Assembly (NCBI RefSeq): GCF_004359215.1
Contig: NW_027152029.1
Coordinates: forward strand, 400,225 to 464,224
Length of the DNA stretch: 64,000 nt
DNA from: Bremia lactucae
Taxonomy: Eukaryota > Oomycota > Peronosporomycetes > Peronosporales > Peronosporaceae
Direction of reading: 5' to 3'
Shown here: positions 53,400 through 64,000 of the stretch, piece after piece
Numbering within the stretch: the stretch's first letter is position 1
How the letters are laid out: every line of letters starts with the position of its first letter
The notes under the pieces: generated by a model
What the model was told of the DNA's origin: nothing
Seen by the model: the letters and a program-made list of their open reading frames with translations, nothing else
Databases searched by the model: none
Program-made: the position numbers and the translations under genes

Positions 53400-54150
53400 A
53401 TGTTGCAACAGTGGCCTTATGCTCACGGCTGATAGGCGTAGTCGGCTCTAAATCGGGCCGGCGTGAAAGGGCATCAGCGACGATGTTAAGTCGTCCTGGT
53501 TTGCACTCCACGGAGACGTTATACTCCGCGAAAAAAGACATTATCTCGCCATTCTTTGCGAAAGGTTTGGGCTGTTTACGGCCGTACGTAAAAAATCATG
53601 GTTTGTATATACAATGAATGGTCTATCTATCAAGAGAAGACCATACACTTAGCCAGTGCGTATTTCATGGCAAGGAATTCCTGTCATGCACTGGATAGTT
53701 GCGTTCAGCTAATTGAAGCTGACGCGATTGATTTCAGACGGCGCAGAGTGCATCGTCTGTGTCATATTGCATCAACGCACAGCCGATTACAAAGTCGCTG
53801 GCGTCACAGACCACATGAAATGTTTTGTCTTGGTCAGCAATCGCCAATCTTGGCGATTGCATCAAGATTTGCATGATGCCCTCAAAGGAACGCTGGCAGT
53901 TAGCGTTCCATGATCTCTTTCCATTTTCAGCAAAGAAGAAGTATGTACTGTCAGTTCGGCGTAATTTTCGTGAGAATACGCCGCTAACCGTGGAATTTTC
54001 GAAGTCTTTTTACATCGACTGGCACAGGCCAACCTGTGATTGCGTTGAACCTTTCCGGATCCGGGCATACATCGTTTTTACCCAGGATGCATCCAAGAAT
54101 TGGTATTTCGCTTGCAGGGAATATTTACTTCTTCAGTTTGTATACAACTT
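53400..54150 (-). pseudogene. RNase H and RT thumb of element J, truncated
   Basis: RT thumb WPVPVDVKRLRKF near 54040-54000. RNase H CDASDFVIGCALMQYD near 53815-53770, LAERNYPVHDR near 53710, and FFAEYNVSVECKPGRLNIVA then DALSRRP near 53540-53450. Several shifts. RT palm is missing. Confidence 0.7.
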
Positions 54151-54203
54151 GTGCTGCGCTGCCCGTAATGGTGCAACTGTTCTCAGTTGGGCAGAACCAC
54201 AAC

Positions 54204-55070
54204 ACCTGTCGATCAGAACATCAACCACAATGGGTCTGATGCAGAAGAGCCTGAGCTTGAAGCTCCACCAATGGCATGTGAGCGTGTCCAGTCGGTGTCA
54301 CATGACAGTCATATTGAACGCGGCTATAAGACTGGTGGCATACCACCGAGGCCACCTCCATCCATATGGCCTTATTAAGATGAAACTAGTGTGTCGCTCC
54401 TAGAGCGCGCTACTCTAGATGCACAGAATTATTATGGCATCTATAGTTCATGGAAGGCTCAAGGAAAATCACTTGGTCGTATTTACCGGATTCCGGTCGT
54501 GTTGCATTCAAATGAATCAACTGACCATTACGAAGCGGAATACCTGCGCCACTTTCAGGCAAATTCCGATGTAGCGAAACAACGGTCGCAACGACGTGAT
54601 TTCGCCCGCTTGCGGGTGAGAGAAATAATAAGCGGTACTGTACCCTGTGTTTCTTCTCATCGTGCCACTCCTGCTTCATTCGGAACTAGCGGAGCGACAA
54701 ATGGTGCTTCCTCTCATAGGCAGACACCAGGCCGGGTATGTCAACACTCAGGGCGTCGACCGGTTCCCAAGAGTCAAAACGCCTTGATAATCCTCTCCAC
54801 TGGACGAGGATTTAATGCGTCTGCTGCAGCACGGAGCGATGGGCAACCAACCTTCAAACAAGGAAGCGTTGGTTCCCATCAGCATCCATCAGTGCAGGCG
54901 GTGCCGATAGGAGGAGCGATTTCGCCCACCTACTCACGGCATCCCATCCCGCTTTCTTTCAGCTGTAGGCATTGAGCGCAACTAAACAACGGGTCGGGAA
55001 TCTCGAAAATCAAGTCTCACGACTGGCTTCGGATCTCGACGATATTCGCTCGAAGGATCGCCAGGGTTCT
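54204..55070 (+). CDS. Antisense gene of element K (family 1), including a 195-codon open frame
   Basis: Plus strand. A first piece (54204-54376) reads GRTTTPVDQNINHNGSDAEE then LEAPPMACERVQSVSHDS. After a TAA at the same codon position as in element A comes an open frame 54391-54975: SLLERATLDAQNYYGIYSSW, SLGRIYRIPVVLHSNESTDH, YEAEYLRHF, ARLRVREIISGTVP, VSSHRATPA, HRQTPGRVCQHSGRRPVPKS. A final piece (54975-55070) is heptad-like (RVGNLENQVSRLASDLDDI). The middle piece is antisense to the sense chromodomain. No known family is recognised; homology to A is clear. Confidence 0.6.
54700..54890 (-). pseudogene. Chromodomain of element K
   Basis: Minus strand: QRFLV, stop, RLVAHRSV, then ILVQWRGLSRRFDSWEPVDA with VDIPGLVSAYERKHH. 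Close to element A's domain, with two stops or shifts. Confidence 0.7.
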
Positions 55071-55150
55071 CAAGGCTGAAACTTTGGATGGACCTTCTGA
55101 AAAAGCTGATGCTAAGGGATATGCGTTACGCTCGTTAAATCTCTCGCTCT

Positions 55151-56672
55151 TCAAGTCCGTATTGTGGGGGAGGATTCATTCGGCTGGAAGTTGTTCACCT
55201 TTCCCGTCTCCCTCACCAGATCGACGCTCGACTCACAGTGGGCGTCACCATCGGATTCGTTCGACGTATGAGGGTATGTGATGACTTCTGGATCAACATA
55301 GCGTTTCAGACGACTCACGTAAAAGACGGGGTGCATCTTCATATACGGGTGTATTGTGAGCCTATAATTTAGGTCTTCAACCTCCTCGACCACCATAAAC
55401 GGCCCGAAGAAACGCGGCAATAATTTCGTAGTACATCCAGGTAGTACCGAAAACGCATTTTTAGGTAGGGTAGCAGTATATATTAGTACCTTTTCACCTA
55501 CTTTAAAGCGCTCATTGTTCTTGCGACCATTTCGGTCTGGCATATCGTTTTTGCTTGTCCTGTGCGCTTGCTATCGCGACACAGACTTTTCGTGTGATAA
55601 CTAATCGCTCATTCACAAAGAGGTGATACTCGCTCACGCTTTTTACACCACCGGGGATCGGTTATAGGACGTACTTGTCAATAACGAAACGTCGCTATCG
55701 TTTAGGAGCCCAGACATCCCTTACCGTGACTCCATACTGACCACTGCTTAACTGGCAGGGTCACGAGGGCAACTTTCGGTCGCTGACATGACACCTTCAC
55801 AGGTCATCGTCATATTGACAAAACTATGTCCCTCTTTCGCACCGAGCGTAGGGAGGCCCCCACTATACTCGGGCTGCGCACAAACAAGACTGGCGTCCGC
55901 GGATTGCGCAGTCCGTTAATATAAATCGGTGTCTCATCCGTACTGGCGTGGACACTGTTATTTATAGCGAACTCCTCAAAGGGCAATTGTTTGCTGCATT
56001 CTTTAAATTTCGCTACCGTCTGCAATACATCCGCTATGACCCGAGTGGCACGTTTTGTTTGGCCATCGGTCTGGGGATGACCAGCTGTACAAATGTCGAG
56101 CTTGGTACCCAGCAGCTAAAACACATGATGCCAAAACCCTGACGTAAAACGTTGACCCCGGTCCGATACTATGGACTCGGGCATCCCGTGTAGTCAATAT
56201 ACATGACCCAGAAACAAGACAGCGGCCTCCTTGCCTGTGACCGTGGTAGTCCATGGTGCTAAATGCACCATTTTACTCAGTCTGTCTACAAAGACGACGA
56301 GCCCCGTCCGACCCTTGTGGTCTGGCGGCATGCCGAACATGAAGTCCAGACTGACCGACATCCATCAATACGTTCGAACCGGCAGCGGCTCCAATAGTGC
56401 ACTGCTGGACGGCGCAGACATAATACACTGGCACTATTTGCAGGAGCGAATATAGTTGGCCACCCATCGATATAGATAAGACCACCTGATTTCCTCTGAT
56501 ACTTAAAAGAATGTCTTTTCACGGCCCAGATGTCAACTCGATGGTGCATCATGGAGTTCGTGAATTGGTTTTAGCTTGAGATACGTGGCATGACGGACAT
56601 AGATTCTCAAGGGATTATAATGTGACTGCTGATGCCATTAAAGGCTATTGCCAAAGCGACTTAGCTCAGCCT
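55151..56672 (-). pseudogene. Integrase of element K
   Basis: GPY/F domain in an open frame of 130 codons (55543-55151): RFFGPFMVVEEVEDLNYRLT, HPVFYVSRLKRYVDP. Core FEEFAINNSVHASTDETPIY (56025-55900). The VSD/R motif, the QTDGQT-like motif and the first Asp region are spread over frames at 56485-56003. The zinc domain is largely missing before 56672. Confidence 0.75.
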
Positions 56673-58320
56673 TCAGGTACGACGGAAGGGAAACCGTTCG
56701 TCCACCGAAGTGATCCAACAGCAGGCGACAGTGGTCGTCCTGACTGTAGCTCTCTTTGATTCCGAGGCCAATGGGCTCGTCACGTGGTAGACCTTCATGG
56801 CTGCCAACGTTGACGACTCAACTTGTGCCTTAGCACGAGACACACTTTCCTGGTGTCTTGCTTCGAAGTCTGGCCTGTGCGATAATGCGTCATCCAAGAC
56901 ATTCGACTTACCCGGCTTGTATTTAGCTTTGGAATTGAATTCAGCGAAAAATGTAAGTCATCTTCCCATTCTAGGCGAGAGGTGCGGTAACTTAATTGCG
57001 GTCCGCAGTGATGCGTGATCCGTATAAACCACAAATGGTTCGGTACCCAATAGGTGCACACGAACCTCGACAAGAGCATACTTTATTGAGAAAGTAGCTC
57101 TTTGTCGTACACAAAGTAATTTAGTTCCGCGCTTTCAAAAGCCGGGACTGATAAGAGATGATACGGTCAACGCCATCGTCATCCTTCTGCATGAGCGCTC
57201 TACCGGTTGCAAATTGCCTGCATCGCAGACGACGCAAAAGGGCTTATCCGCGTCTGGCAATGCCAATACCGGTGCCTCTACAAGAGCTTGCTTCACTGAT
57301 GTGAACGCATCATCTTGTTCTTTTAATCAAACCCATTCTGTATTCTTTTTAACGAGGTCAGATAATGTTTTAGTTCGCTCAGCATAATACTTGCTATACT
57401 TAAGCAAGTAATTAGCGAGCCCTAGGAATTGGCGCAAATCTTTCACATGTCGTGGTATTGGCCATTCTTTTGCAGCATTTACCTTGCCTAGGTTCGCTCG
57501 TACACCATGTGTACCAACCCCATGCAGCCCAGCACAGGTATCTTGGGGACCCTTATGACGGACTTTTGACGGACAATTGGGCGTCACCCAGAGTCTGCAA
57601 CACAGTGTCCGAATGACGCTTGTGCGACTCAATTTCGCTAAGCCCGTCATCGGCCCTACTATAAACGAATACATGGTCAAAGTAATGGGGCGCGGAGACA
57701 CGGTGCTGACGCATCACGAGAGCCACCACTCGATTGAATTTCGCTGGTGCGTTCTTCAAACCTTGGGACATCACAAGCCACTCCCAAAGCATACCGCTCG
57801 GAATGCTTACTGCCGTTTTGGCTATATCAGACTCTCTCATCGTACCGAATAGTAGCCATCCTAAATCTAACGCGAAAAAGATAATTGACTTCCTATGGAG
57901 TTCAACAAACATCTTTCCGCGAGATTGGCGTTTGCGCCGGAATGGTGGCCATGTTCAGCTTATTGTAAGCGTGATCTGCGCGCCATCCACATGTGGCTTC
58001 ACGCACACAGAAGGTCGGGCTGCAGTGAGGCGACTTGCTCTCACGTACATGTCCCGCCTTGGCTTACTTTTCGAAGAATTCATCGATTTAATCGATGAAT
58101 TCTTTCGGCAACGGCCATTGCCTGGTCACACCATACTTGGTGCCATGTTCCAAATTAATTTTTGCCCGATACCCCTATCGGCCGGTGAGCGGCTCGCACT
58201 TCTTTTTGGACACATCACGATGTTTTCACAGAATCTCAGGTAACGGGCTGTCCAATAAATACTGCTAGCCTTGAGCAGCGATTCGTTTCTTTTTGTCGAT
58301 TTTTTAGACGCTCTCATCCA
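56673..58320 (-). pseudogene. Reverse transcriptase and RNase H of element K
   Basis: RT: VTRQWPLPKEFID and KSPHCSPTFCVREA near 58110-57990, IPSGMLWEWLVMSQGLKNAP (57810-57750), active site APHYFDHVFVYSRA near 57690-57650 (YFDD changed to YFDH), thumb AAKEWPIPRHVKDLRQFLGL (57480-57420). RNase H follows, with much of the first half lost (57250-57090). MDDALSHRPDFEARHQESVS at 56897 matches the start of the window in element A. Confidence 0.75.
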
Positions 58321-59330
58321 TTGTGGGGGAGGAGCAACAGTCCACCAAGTTCTCTTCTGGAACTGGTGAGACTATTTCGTGAATCTTTCCTCTCTTAAGT
58401 TCGGCAAGAAACAGATCCCACGGCATCTCCGGGAGTCTTACTATCTCCTCGGTAGATTATAAGACGTGCTGGAGCGCCTCAACTGTGGATGCCTCCGCCA
58501 TTTCGTCTTCGACAGCCTCGAACACCTCGTTCGAAGGTCCGTCCTCTTTTGTCGGGACTGATTCAGAGGTCATTTGGTTTGATGTACCTTTGGTCGTTAT
58601 TGTCTGTCGAGTACTCGTTTTTCGAGTCACCACGACTTTGACGGGAAGCGGGTGCCGCTGCTCTTTCGGCTAACGCACCGCTTCCAACCGCACCAGGCTC
58701 TAGGCACTGTGCCGGTTCATGCGACGCTTGACTTCTTGTTAGTCGCTGTCTACTGCCGCAGGCTCTCGGCTGTATGCAGGACCATTGGACGCATGACTAC
58801 TTGTCATCGTCCTTTCCACTACACCAGTTTCTCCGAGCTGGGTAGGACTTGGTGACGCTTGACATCCTGTCAACGCACCCTCAACTCTCGCAGGAGTACA
58901 TCCTTTTCGGGATCCTGCGAAGAGTTAGCATACGTCAGTCTATCCATGGTTGGTGTATTTCCAACCATGGCATGCCTAGGATGAGGTCGTACGGACTCTC
59001 CATTCCTAGCACTGTGAGCTTCTCTCTACAGTAGAAGTCACAAAAATTGAAGGCGAGTTCAACTTGAACTCTCTCAGACTTTACGAGCGCGTCGTTTGCT
59101 CGACGAACGGTCGCCTCTTATCGCTTGCCATCCTGACAAAGCGCCTCATACGCCGCCGTCTCTTTCTTATATCTGCGAGTTTAACAAAATTATTTGATGC
59201 ACCCGCATCCACGAGAAAGGGTCATTACATGGTCATAGCCTCGTACTCGAGCGATATTGACCAGCAGGGTTGAAGTCCGAAATTTAAAGACCTCAGGGAC
59301 TATGCTACCCATTTGTTCGATAACTTGAAC
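58321..59330 (-). pseudogene. Protease and linker of element K
   Basis: Minus strand: MTLLVDAGASNNFVKLADIR near 59230-59170 (aspartic protease motif, D-A-G-A-S). A degraded protease body follows, then EAVEDEMAEASTVEALQHVL and LPEMPWDLFLAELKRGKIHE (58520-58380) and TMDESV near 58320. Gag is missing. Confidence 0.7.
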
Positions 59331-59389
59331 TTAGGGGTAGCTTCAGAGTCCGCGTCATAAGGCATCCCGCCTATGACAACAAAGCGTGA

Positions 59390-60243
59390 GTCACCGACTC
59401 CTAGCTACTTCCCAAACGATGAGTTGCAGATGGACTATATGAGTCACACCCCATCGGAGGGAGAGGCTGAAGAGCCTCGCTCATACACGCTCGCCGTAAA
59501 GACGAGTCTCGTTGAACTTTAAATCCGTTCCCAGAACATGGGTAGCGGGCGTTTTAGCTGGATTGCACCGGACGCCGGACACTGAGTCCAATATCATCAC
59601 GAATCCGCTCGATGAAGAGCGGATTGGGCAATCCTCATAGAGTAACAAGCTCGTCGTCGAGCGGCAGAGCTAGCAAAAGCAAAAGCTCACAGTGAATACC
59701 GATTCCCTCCACTTAGTATGGAAGAGCGTCTCAAAGAGATCACGGGTCCAATTTGATCTCTGGACCTCCGGACGAAAGAAAAAAAACTCCGGGGGAAATC
59801 GCTGCTGGCGACGCTCTTCATGAGCGATACCTTACGCCGAAGGTAATGACACGAGGTCAGTATCTGACGAGTTTGCGTGATCAGGCTCGTGGGGCTTCGG
59901 TGACATCAATAAGTGAATTTCCAATCGTTCTTTTTTCAGACGAAGCAAAAAGCGAAAACGACGCTTCGTTTGAGAACTGGGTTCATCGGCCCGCCACCTC
60001 CGCAACATCTGGTGTATTCGAGAGTCTGCGAATTTGGCTCATGTTCGTTTGGAGCGGAAGCTAAGCTTCGATTTCGCCAAGCATAATGCCAAAGGCCAGT
60101 TACGTTCGGCGTTTATGCCACAAAACGACGATAGGCCTAGCCAATATTTCAGTGCTTCAATCGCCCGAGCAACCATAGAACGAAGCCGCACTGAGGCTTT
60201 AGATCCATCTATTTTCACTTCTAGTAGGGAAAGCGTCGTTTGA
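59390..60243 (+). pseudogene. Probable antisense gene of element L (family 4)
   Basis: Plus-strand pieces: FPNDELQMDYMSHTPSEGEA (59410-59470), RFPPLSMEERLKEITGPI near 59700-59755, an open 103-codon frame at 59753-60064 with RGASVTSISEFPIVLFSDEA and ENDASFENWVHR, and a 69-codon frame at 60034-60243. SISEFPIVLFSDEA...ASFE can be laid on family 1 RIYRIPVVLHSNES...YEAE. Position and strand are as in the other families. Similarity is weaker, so this is tentative. Confidence 0.4.
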
Positions 60244-60556
60244 CGCAAGTTGACCCGAGCTTGGCACTCAAAAACGTCAACGGCGTACGGGAAATCTTGC
60301 CGAACAGTACCTCAAACTCCCACGAGTTTTCAGAAGAGGGGTACCCAAGCCACTTCACCAGATACTGGTATTGGCTTTTAAGTCGACGTTGCTTTAAATG
60401 TTTTTCCACATGGAACTGAATTTTCCCTCGCGCATTAAGCAGCTCGGGAGGAAGAAAGCGAAATCTCGTCCGAAGAATTTGATGCTCTAAAGCACGAGAT
60501 GCAACTTCTTGGCGAGGGCCTTGCTCGGGTTGAGGGCTTTTTTTGATGCGGTCCAA
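60221..60556 (-). pseudogene. Chromodomain of element L
   Basis: An open minus frame of 111 codons with IQFHVEKHLKQRRLKSQYQY, LVKWLGYPSSENSWEFEVLF. The aromatic/Trp core is conserved. Confidence 0.8.
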
Positions 60557-60719
60557 AACCGTCTTTCAATGATGGAACGTCAGCAACCTCGTTTAAGGGT
60601 CAGCTGGACATCCTGGTGCGGATGCAGCAGTCTGCGGCACGGCCATCTCTTACGGCCCAAGCGCTCCAAGTCCACGTGGGAAGGGTTCCGATATGAATTA
60701 AGCAAGCCGACGTAGAGCA

Positions 60720-62140
60720 CTAGGTGTGTACGCAGCTTGCTAGAAGGTTTAGCCTGGAAGCTAGTCCCTTCTTGGCCACTACCTCAAATGGTTCAATAAA
60801 GCGCTGGCGCAATCTGGTCTTGAAGACCGCAGAAATCAAGTTGGTAGGTAGATTTTTGGCGTTTGATAAAATTTGGTCTCCGACCGCATAAGAATTAATA
60901 CGGCTTCTGCTTTTGGCCTCTGATTGCTCTTTCTGTTTGTCTTGACTATCAGCCATCATGTCACGTACATGTCTTAAGGCACTAAATCGCGTCGCGAAAA
61001 ACTCGCTTACTTGTTTCTGAATGGTAAAGAGTTGATACCAGCAAGCCGATCAGCTAAATCCCCACCAATACCACCAAACGTTGAGCCACGCAGTAGTGTC
61101 GTTACCGAAACGCGCTGGTGGGTGAGACCGTTGACATAGAACGGAGTGTAGCTTGTAGAGGCATGGACAGCGTTATTTGACGCAAATTTCACCACTGGGC
61201 GCATTAAGCACCAGCGCTTTGGTATCTGAGCACACACACTGCGTAAAACGTCTTCAATGATGCATTTGACACGTTCAGTCTGACCGTTCCTATTGTCAAT
61301 TCGTATGAAATCATTTGTGCATGTAAGCATGAGAGTAGTCTTGTACTACGATCTGCTGAGATTTAGCTCTTGTTCTATTGATTTGTTCAGAAATTAACAT
61401 TTCTTCCCCATTGCAACCGCGCAATGATAAATTAAACAGTTGATTATAAACAACTGGTAACACTTTAAGCAAAAATATATAAAAAATAAATAAATAAATA
61501 AGCAAATCAAACCAAACTGAAGTGATTTAAAAAACCAAAAACTTTTGTGTCTGCGGATGGTCCGCTGTGGACATGTCCAATCTGGTGCAAAGCACTCGGT
61601 AAATCGATTTCCAGAATTTTGCGTGAATTACGGTTCTCGATCAGAGACAATTGCCACAGCCAAACCGTTTTAACAGCCTAGCTGTACCTTCACCATCAAT
61701 ACTATCCGGCACAGCCGCTAAATGAACAATATTGCTTAATCAATAAACATAGACCAATATGCCGGTGTTTCCAGCCGAATCTTTTGGTAGGCCGAAGACA
61801 AAATTCATACTAATGGACTCCCAACACCCGGTGGGTTCGAGAAGACTTGCCAGTGGTGCAGCAGCGTGAGCCGAGGGTTTAACCCGTTGGCAAGTTTCGC
61901 ATGTGCGAACGTATGTGCTGACCCATTTGTAAGAGCTTGGTCCACCAATAAATCTGGCTTACAGAGCCGTAGGTCTTATCTCTACCGAAATGACCACCAA
62001 GGACAGTATAATGCGCCTCATAGAGGATTCGATACTTAAAATCCTCATCATGAGGAGCAACGATGCGCGAAGTATCCTCAGCATCCGTGCAATAAAGCAA
62101 CATGTCGTTATCGATACAGAAATCGATGTAACCTTGCACG
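60720..62140 (-). pseudogene. Integrase of element L, with ~230-bp insertion
   Basis: Zinc domain HDEDFKYRILYEAHYTVLGG then HFGRDKTYGSVSQIYWWTKL (62100-61930). Core VSDREP near 61645, MSTADHPQT near 61585-61555, then an AT-rich insertion, then GQTERVKCIIEDVLRSVCAQ at 61290-61230 and FASNNAVHASTSYTPFYVNG. GPY/F is in 60959-60720 (RLRQRFIEPFEVVAKKG). Confidence 0.75.
61310..61545. other. AT-rich insertion inside the integrase core of element L
   Basis: It splits HPQT from GQTERV on the minus strand. It contains TATATAAAAAATAAATAAATAAATAAG. No terminal repeats or target duplication could be fixed by eye; it may be a small non-autonomous element. Confidence 0.5.
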
Positions 62141-62670
62141 CAAACGCGCCGACAATTTAAAGCCCGAATCAGTGCTCTTTAGAGCTCGAAGTGGTACGCA
62201 CTGTTCATCATGCGCGTAAGCCGAACGGATTAATTCAGTAATAGGCGACGTTACAGTCGTTAAATGGGAGATTTCATAAGCCGGCCTGCGTGATAATGCA
62301 TCGGCCAAAGCATTCTGCTTGCCAGGCTTATACTTCACCTCGAAATTGTATTCGGCGAAACTTGAAAGCCATCGAGCCATTCTCTGTGAGAGATGGGGCG
62401 ACTTAGTCGCAGTGCGTAAAGACGCGTAATCTGTATATATTACAAACAATTCAGAGCCTATCAGATTAACTCTGAATCTGACAAGAGCATACTTCATTGC
62501 AGGTAACTCTTTGTCGTGAACTGGGTAGTTCTTTTCCGCAGCTTTAAGCTGTCTAGACTCGAACGCAAGTACACGTTCGCGTTCATCATTTTTTGTTTGC
62601 AACAAAGCACTGCCAATGGCAAAATCCGATGCGTCATGGACGACACTGAAACGCCAATTTGGATTTGTCA
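62108..62670 (-). pseudogene. RNase H of element L
   Basis: An open minus frame of 165 codons (62605-62108): ERVLAFESRQLKAAEKNYPV, HDKELPAMKYALVRFRVN (Glu), VIYTDYASLRTATKSPHLSQ (Asp), then FEVKYKPGKQNALADALSRR. The first Asp region (HDASDFAIG) lies just upstream, before the deletion junction. Confidence 0.8.
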
Positions 62671-63180
62671 GTGCCGGAGGGTCTCAATGAGGGCAGCTCC
62701 CTCGTTGAGAACCCCCCCCGTAAAGACTGTTACGACAATTGCTTCTTGCACCGGGTCTTGATGCATAGATGCAATGAGGGTGCTCATTTTTCGTTCTGTT
62801 GAAAGCAAGGCACAGTCTCTGGACATCTCCATCTGCTTGATCGAAAGTGGAAGGTTTTTATCCTCATTACCCTTAAACGTCTTCGTATTGACAACAAGAG
62901 AGCAAGACGTCGGCTCTAAATCAGGTACAGAAGTGTACCAAGTTGGCATAGATGCCGCCAAGTGGTCCTGGACCCTCCGATTAGAGAGGGTTAGTATCGC
63001 ATAAAGGCTTCAAGCCTTGCATCCACAACCTCTGGTCCCTGGGACATGATAGACTCAATGTGTTCAAACTCAAACAAGGTTTTAAACTTCTCAAACGCTG
63101 CACGTTTCGCCTCTGAAAGTTTTCAAACGTTTCCATTATATCAGAGACTTAGTCTTATGAAGACTCGGGCGTAGATTGAC
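62668..63180 (-). pseudogene. Truncated gag of element L
   Basis: The minus frame 62961-62668 contains LPLSIKQMEMSRDCALLSTE, then MHQDPVQEAIVVTVFTGGVL and NEGAALIETL. This resembles the gag part ...LITVFMQGLTDGPVKTQLF of other families. The 5' part toward the LTR (63180-62970) is shifted. Confidence 0.6.
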
Positions 63181-63195
63181 TACAGTGCCACCAGG

Positions 63196-63847
63196 TGTTG
63201 CGGAGCTACCTTACTCCATAATTCAGAGAAAGACTTATTAACTCAAAGAGTAACTTAGTTTTTTTAAGTTCGGAGGTAGAGCCCTGGAATGGGCACTCTC
63301 GTGCAGCACGTCTATAAACGACGCCTTCCCTCATCGGATTCGCTGAAACAGCAAATAACCAGCATCTTTGCACCGCCTGATCAGGCTTTTCGCATGCGAT
63401 CAAGGCTCATAGCGACTCGTCTGGGTAGACGAACCCTAGGGGACTATGTTCAGGAGTTGAGAAACTATAGGACAAATGGGTTTAACAACTACGAGCTATT
63501 AAAGCTTAGTGAGTCCAAGTTCAAGGGATTCAGGGATTCGTAGAACCAAGTCCGAGAGTATATACCTTAGGAAGGCTTCTGTCTCTCACAGATCAATGGG
63601 AAAGCCTTATAAAGACACTATACGCTTTAAGATCGAAGTGGAACTAACTTTATTGACTTATTAATATTAGAACCTTACCCTAGCTAATTCAAAAAGGTTT
63701 AGGTCGCCAGATTTATATCTGGCGGCTGCAACTTATGTTACCCACAGTAAATAGGATTTTAGTAATTACCTATTTTAAATAGAATACAAGGCCATAAAGT
63801 AAATGTACCACAACAACAATTCACCAACCGATGTGTGCCCCATTACA
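63196..63847 (-). repeat. 5' LTR of element L (family 4) with embedded gag fragment
   Basis: On plus it runs TGTTGCGGAGCTACCTTACT to GATGTGTGCCCCATTACA. At 652 bp it is longer than the 487-bp solo copy because of a ~207-bp insert at about 63264-63475. The right flank begins TCTTC. Confidence 0.85.
63264..63475 (+). pseudogene. gag-like fragment inserted within the LTR of element L
   Basis: The plus frame 63289-63543 contains DSLKQQITSIFAPPDQAFRM and RSRLIATRLGRRTLGDYVQE, the F.PP ... R..L..L.Q ... DYVQELR pattern of a Gypsy gag capsid region. It interrupts LTR sequence that is continuous in the 26751-27237 copy and is oriented opposite to element L. Confidence 0.65.
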
Positions 63848-64000
63848 TCTTCCATGTTCTTAATCGATAGAAACAACGTCTTCATAATGGACAGAGCGAA
63901 TTTCTTGGGCACATGAACTGCTGTAATCTTGCACGTACTGAAGTGGCGGTCGGTCATAAAATTTAGCCGATGTGTACGTCACTCTCTTGGCATCTTCATC
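63848..64000 (-). other. Window edge, possible coding fragment
   Basis: The minus strand is open through MTDRHFSTCKITAVHVPKKF and ALSIMKTLFLSIKN. It lies directly outside the LTR, so it is the flank into which L inserted. No family is recognised; it could be a host exon or another repeat. Confidence 0.3.

Larger units (their letters stand above)
51340..54150 (-). mobile_element. Element J: internal fragment of a family 3-like element, minus strand
   Basis: Minus strand from right to left: end of RT, RNase H, integrase zinc domain, core, GPY/F, part of the antisense gene (on plus) and chromodomain. No LTR is attached. The right end joins element K near 54150; the left end is near 51340. Confidence 0.75.
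54150..59330 (-). mobile_element. Element K: family 1 Gypsy element, minus strand, LTRs missing
   Basis: Right to left: protease, linker, RT, RNase H, integrase, GPY/F, chromodomain (all minus), with the antisense gene on plus at 54204-55070. It is the counterpart of element A and closely similar over the shared part. The left end joins element J near 54150 and the right end joins element L near 59330. Confidence 0.8.
59330..63847 (-). mobile_element. Element L: family 4 Gypsy element, minus strand, with large internal deletion
   Basis: Right to left: 5' LTR (63847-63196), primer-site-like CCTGGTGGCACTGTAGTC, start of gag, then a deletion junction near 62670 directly into RNase H, then integrase, GPY/F, chromodomain and the antisense side (plus strand 59390-60243). 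Protease and RT are absent. No 3' LTR was recognised at the left. Confidence 0.75.

Noticed and set aside
54410..54679. 89-codon minus frame opposite the antisense gene of K
   Set aside because: It does not match chromodomain or integrase text; a shadow of the longer plus frame.
58100..58243. Host gene on the plus strand (57734-58243)
   Set aside because: The minus strand reads clear RT of element K (VTRQWPLPKEFID); the plus frame is a shadow.

Overview
This is eukaryotic DNA made almost entirely of broken, nested LTR retrotransposons. Ty3/Gypsy chromovirus lineages with an integrase-fused chromodomain, MULE transposase remnants, a compact intronless single gene and the style of the coding text all suggest an oomycete, most likely a Peronosporales species (Phytophthora or downy-mildew type). 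That assignment is inference. No rRNA, complete tRNA, CRISPR or bacterial-type operon was seen.

Layout. 1-3786: 3' half of a Gypsy element (A, plus strand) inserted in a remnant (M, 3787-4837) of a second family, followed by an LTR scrap to 5066. 5067-8311: the only non-transposon island, with one apparently intact gene, an FCP1/SCP-type HAD phosphatase at 7247-7960. 8312-10231: a ~680-bp segment present twice, 1239 bp apart, each copy followed by an LTR. 10232-26467: a 16.2-kb tandem array LTR-B-LTR-C-LTR with 5-bp target duplication AACAC at its outer ends; unit C also holds a reverse LTR and a Mutator-like transposase remnant. 26751-27237: solo LTR. 27377-31520: element E (plus). 31521-36200: element F (minus), head-to-head with element G (plus, 36659-about 44345). 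44788-46480: 3' end of element H (minus). About 47090-50456: element I (plus). 50457-50800: N-terminal MULE fragment. 51340-54150, 54150-59330, 59330-63847: elements J, K and L (all minus). 63848-64000: unassigned edge.

Four families can be separated by LTR ends and coding similarity: family 1 (A, K), family 2 (M, B, C), family 3 (F, G, H, I, J) and family 4 (E, L). The usual order is 5' LTR, tRNA-like primer site, gag with CCHC knuckle, aspartic protease, RT, RNase H, integrase (H2C2, DDE, GPY/F), chromodomain, polypurine tract, 3' LTR. No element is intact; every pol has stops, frameshifts or deletions.

The most interesting signal is a second, antisense gene in the 3' part of these elements. 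It starts roughly 80-160 bp inside the 3' LTR (families 2 and 3), runs against pol, crosses the chromodomain on the opposite strand and ends in a coiled-coil-like tail opposite the integrase C-terminus. Recognisable versions occur in families 1, 2 and 3, and a probable one in family 4. Families 2 and 3 share a Cys-rich signature. In unit C (24602-24952) the sense chromodomain and the antisense frame are both open over the same bases.
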